A DNA stretch of 64,000 nt from Paraburkholderia flagellata (GTDB taxonomy: Bacteria > Pseudomonadota > Gammaproteobacteria > Burkholderiales > Burkholderiaceae). Within the stretch, counting starts at the first letter, position 1; each line of letters starts with the position of its first letter. The stretch covers positions 372,001 to 436,000 of the forward strand of contig NZ_JAJEJT010000002.1 in assembly GCF_021390645.1 (NCBI RefSeq), given 5' to 3'. The position numbers and the translations under genes were made by a program. Below are positions 62,911 to 64,000 of the stretch, piece by piece. The notes beneath the pieces were generated by a model that had not been told where the DNA came from, did no database searches, and worked only from the letters and a program-made list of their open reading frames with translations.

Positions 62911-64000
62911 TTGAAGATTTTTCTTTCTGAGTGGTTTCCAGATGAGATTCTGTTCTCTGTGGTCGCGCGGTATATAAACGATCGCCCTTGGTCCAGCTTG
63001 TATGCCGTCTTGCGAGTGACCTATGGTTATGTACCGGCGGTCTCATTCCTGGGCAATGGGCTTGACCATCTGTCGATGTCCACATCTTCCTGCTGGGGGT
63101 TGAGCGCCACTGAGATTGCGGAGAAACTCACATGCTATCCGTATTTTGCGGCGTTGATTCAGCCTCAAAAACGCGAAAAATTGTTGGGTTGGATGAATGC
63201 GAAAGCAACAGACATTCGCGCCGGAAATGAAGTGCGGCTCGCTCCTATGGGGGCACATGGTATCCGGTTTTGTGAGCGATGCTTTTCAGACGATAGACGC
63301 GGCGGAACGCCTTTATATTGGCGTCGAGTGCATCAACTCCCCGGTGTAATTTTTTGCCCTTGGCATGCTGAACTGCTCTGGGAGATTCCCGATTTTAAAA
63401 GGCATCGCAACGGTTTTTTTTCACCCGACATTCGATGGGATTTGACCCCCCAGCAACCTGATCTGAATCTTAGTGAGCTTCAGCGTTTTTGCTGTGTTGA
63501 AGTTGCGAAAATTTCACTGTTTCTTTTAAATGAGAAGATTACTGTATGCCCAGAAACAGTGCCGTCTCATTTGTTGATGGTTTTCGAGAATATTTCACCT
63601 TATTTTAGGGGGTGGCGTAAAAGCACGTGCATAGCAAGGTTGTTTGAAATGTGCTTTGGGAAAGCATATCTGATGCTCAATGGTCTAGCGACCAAGGAGA
63701 CGGGGCTGAACACGACCATACGTTTTGTTTTTGGGAAGGGGCGGGTATGTGCTCCGTTGCGGCTTGTTTTATGTGCTGTTATGGCAAAGGCGATTGAGAA
63801 TTATCCAAATATTGTTGAAGAAAGGGTTTTCGCTGACTTATATGGAATTCCTTCAAATCGGGTTCGCCCTGCGGTTAATAAAGATCAACCGATAAAACGG
63901 CTAAATTGTCCTAATGTAAGTGCGAAACATGGACCGGATCATCCGTTTGGATTGGTGATGCGGAAGGGAGGTTACATATATGCTACGTGTACTTGTGGCA
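62911..64000 (+). CDS. Third TniQ-family protein (runs off the window)
   Basis: The frame opens at TTG 62911 and is uninterrupted to the window edge (363 codons). The N-terminal FPDEILFSVVARYINDRPWSSLY repeats the TniQ signature. The zinc knuckle is C121-x2-C124 ... C149-x2-H152 (CERCFSDD...VIFCPWHAEL), and another Cys pair appears at the edge (YATCTCG). It is AT-richer than tnsABC, suggesting separate origin. A second full-size selector beside the first would give the element two target choices. Confidence 0.85.
   Translation, partial: MKIFLSEWFPDEILFSVVARYINDRPWSSLYAVLRVTYGYVPAVSFLGNGLDHLSMSTSSCWGLSATEIAEKLTCYPYFAALIQPQKREKLLGWMNAKATDIRAGNEVRLAPMGAHGIRFCERCFSDDRRGGTPLYWRRVHQLPGVIFCPWHAELLWEIPDFKRHRNGFFSPDIRWDLTPQQPDLNLSELQRFCCVEVAKISLFLLNEKITVCPETVPSHLLMVFENISPYFRGWRKSTCIARLFEMCFGKAYLMLNGLATKETGLNTTIRFVFGKGRVCAPLRLVLCAVMAKAIENYPNIVEERVFADLYGIPSNRVRPAVNKDQPIKRLNCPNVSAKHGPDHPFGLVMRKGGYIYATCTCG

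Noticed and set aside
61226..64000. CRISPR array or guide RNA next to TniQ
   Set aside because: I found no repeat-spacer pattern in the visible part; it may lie beyond the window edge.

Overview
The window looks like a chromosomal accessory region of a high-GC beta-proteobacterium of the Burkholderia/Paraburkholderia/Caballeronia type. The evidence is an OmpC-type porin with a Burkholderia-style signal peptide, DUF4148, DUF6285 and DUF6471 proteins, and many CoA-ester catabolic genes. Genus is inferred from these families only; I ran no search.

Region 1 (1-3.2 kb) holds two small lipoproteins, a gene-poor stretch and an azoreductase with a clear terminator. Region 2 (3.4-13.7 kb) is an eight-gene minus-strand operon: CoA-transferase, HMG-CoA-lyase-like aldolase, VOC protein, porin, alpha/beta hydrolase, APH-type kinase, DUF6285 protein and acyl-CoA dehydrogenase. 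It is read from a textbook sigma-54 promoter. A divergent PrpR-type activator lies beside two dyads that look like its enhancer sites. The last three genes match the architecture of the LvaA-LvaB-LvaC hydroxyacyl-CoA phosphorylation module.

Region 3 (13.8-34.5 kb) is a beta-oxidation regulon: two FadJ-like proteins, two thiolases, two acyl-CoA dehydrogenases (one broken by a stop codon), SDR, APH kinase, SnoaL-like protein, AMP-ligase, crotonase and a cyclase-family hydrolase, then an alpha-methylacyl-CoA racemase-like gene. Three divergent promoter regions each carry a pair of inverted copies of one element of about 22 bp. A MalT/AlkS-type LuxR activator sits among them and is the obvious candidate regulator. 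The substrate is unknown; a branched or alicyclic acid is a reasonable guess.

Region 4 (34.9-55.7 kb) is a decayed island. It has two IS6-family transposase fragments, a phage-type pseudogene, a tannase/feruloyl-esterase-like enzyme, an XRE regulator with palindromic operators, two HAD-fold proteins of the RNA-repair-associated type, a DEDD exoribonuclease-like protein, a double-HTH protein, an orphan MbcA/ParS-like antitoxin, a CoiA-like nuclease, several orphan ORFs, long gene-free tracts and several pseudogenes.

Region 5 (55.8-64 kb, open at the right edge) is a Tn7-like transposition module: tnsA-tnsB-tnsC followed by three tniQ-type ORFs. TnsB (DDE) and TnsC (Walker A/B) look intact. 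TnsA keeps the family framework, but by eye all its nuclease residues are replaced. The middle tniQ ORF is a 97-residue 'mini-TniQ' made of only the N- and C-terminal ends of the family. This module and the paired-operator regulon are the two most unusual things here.
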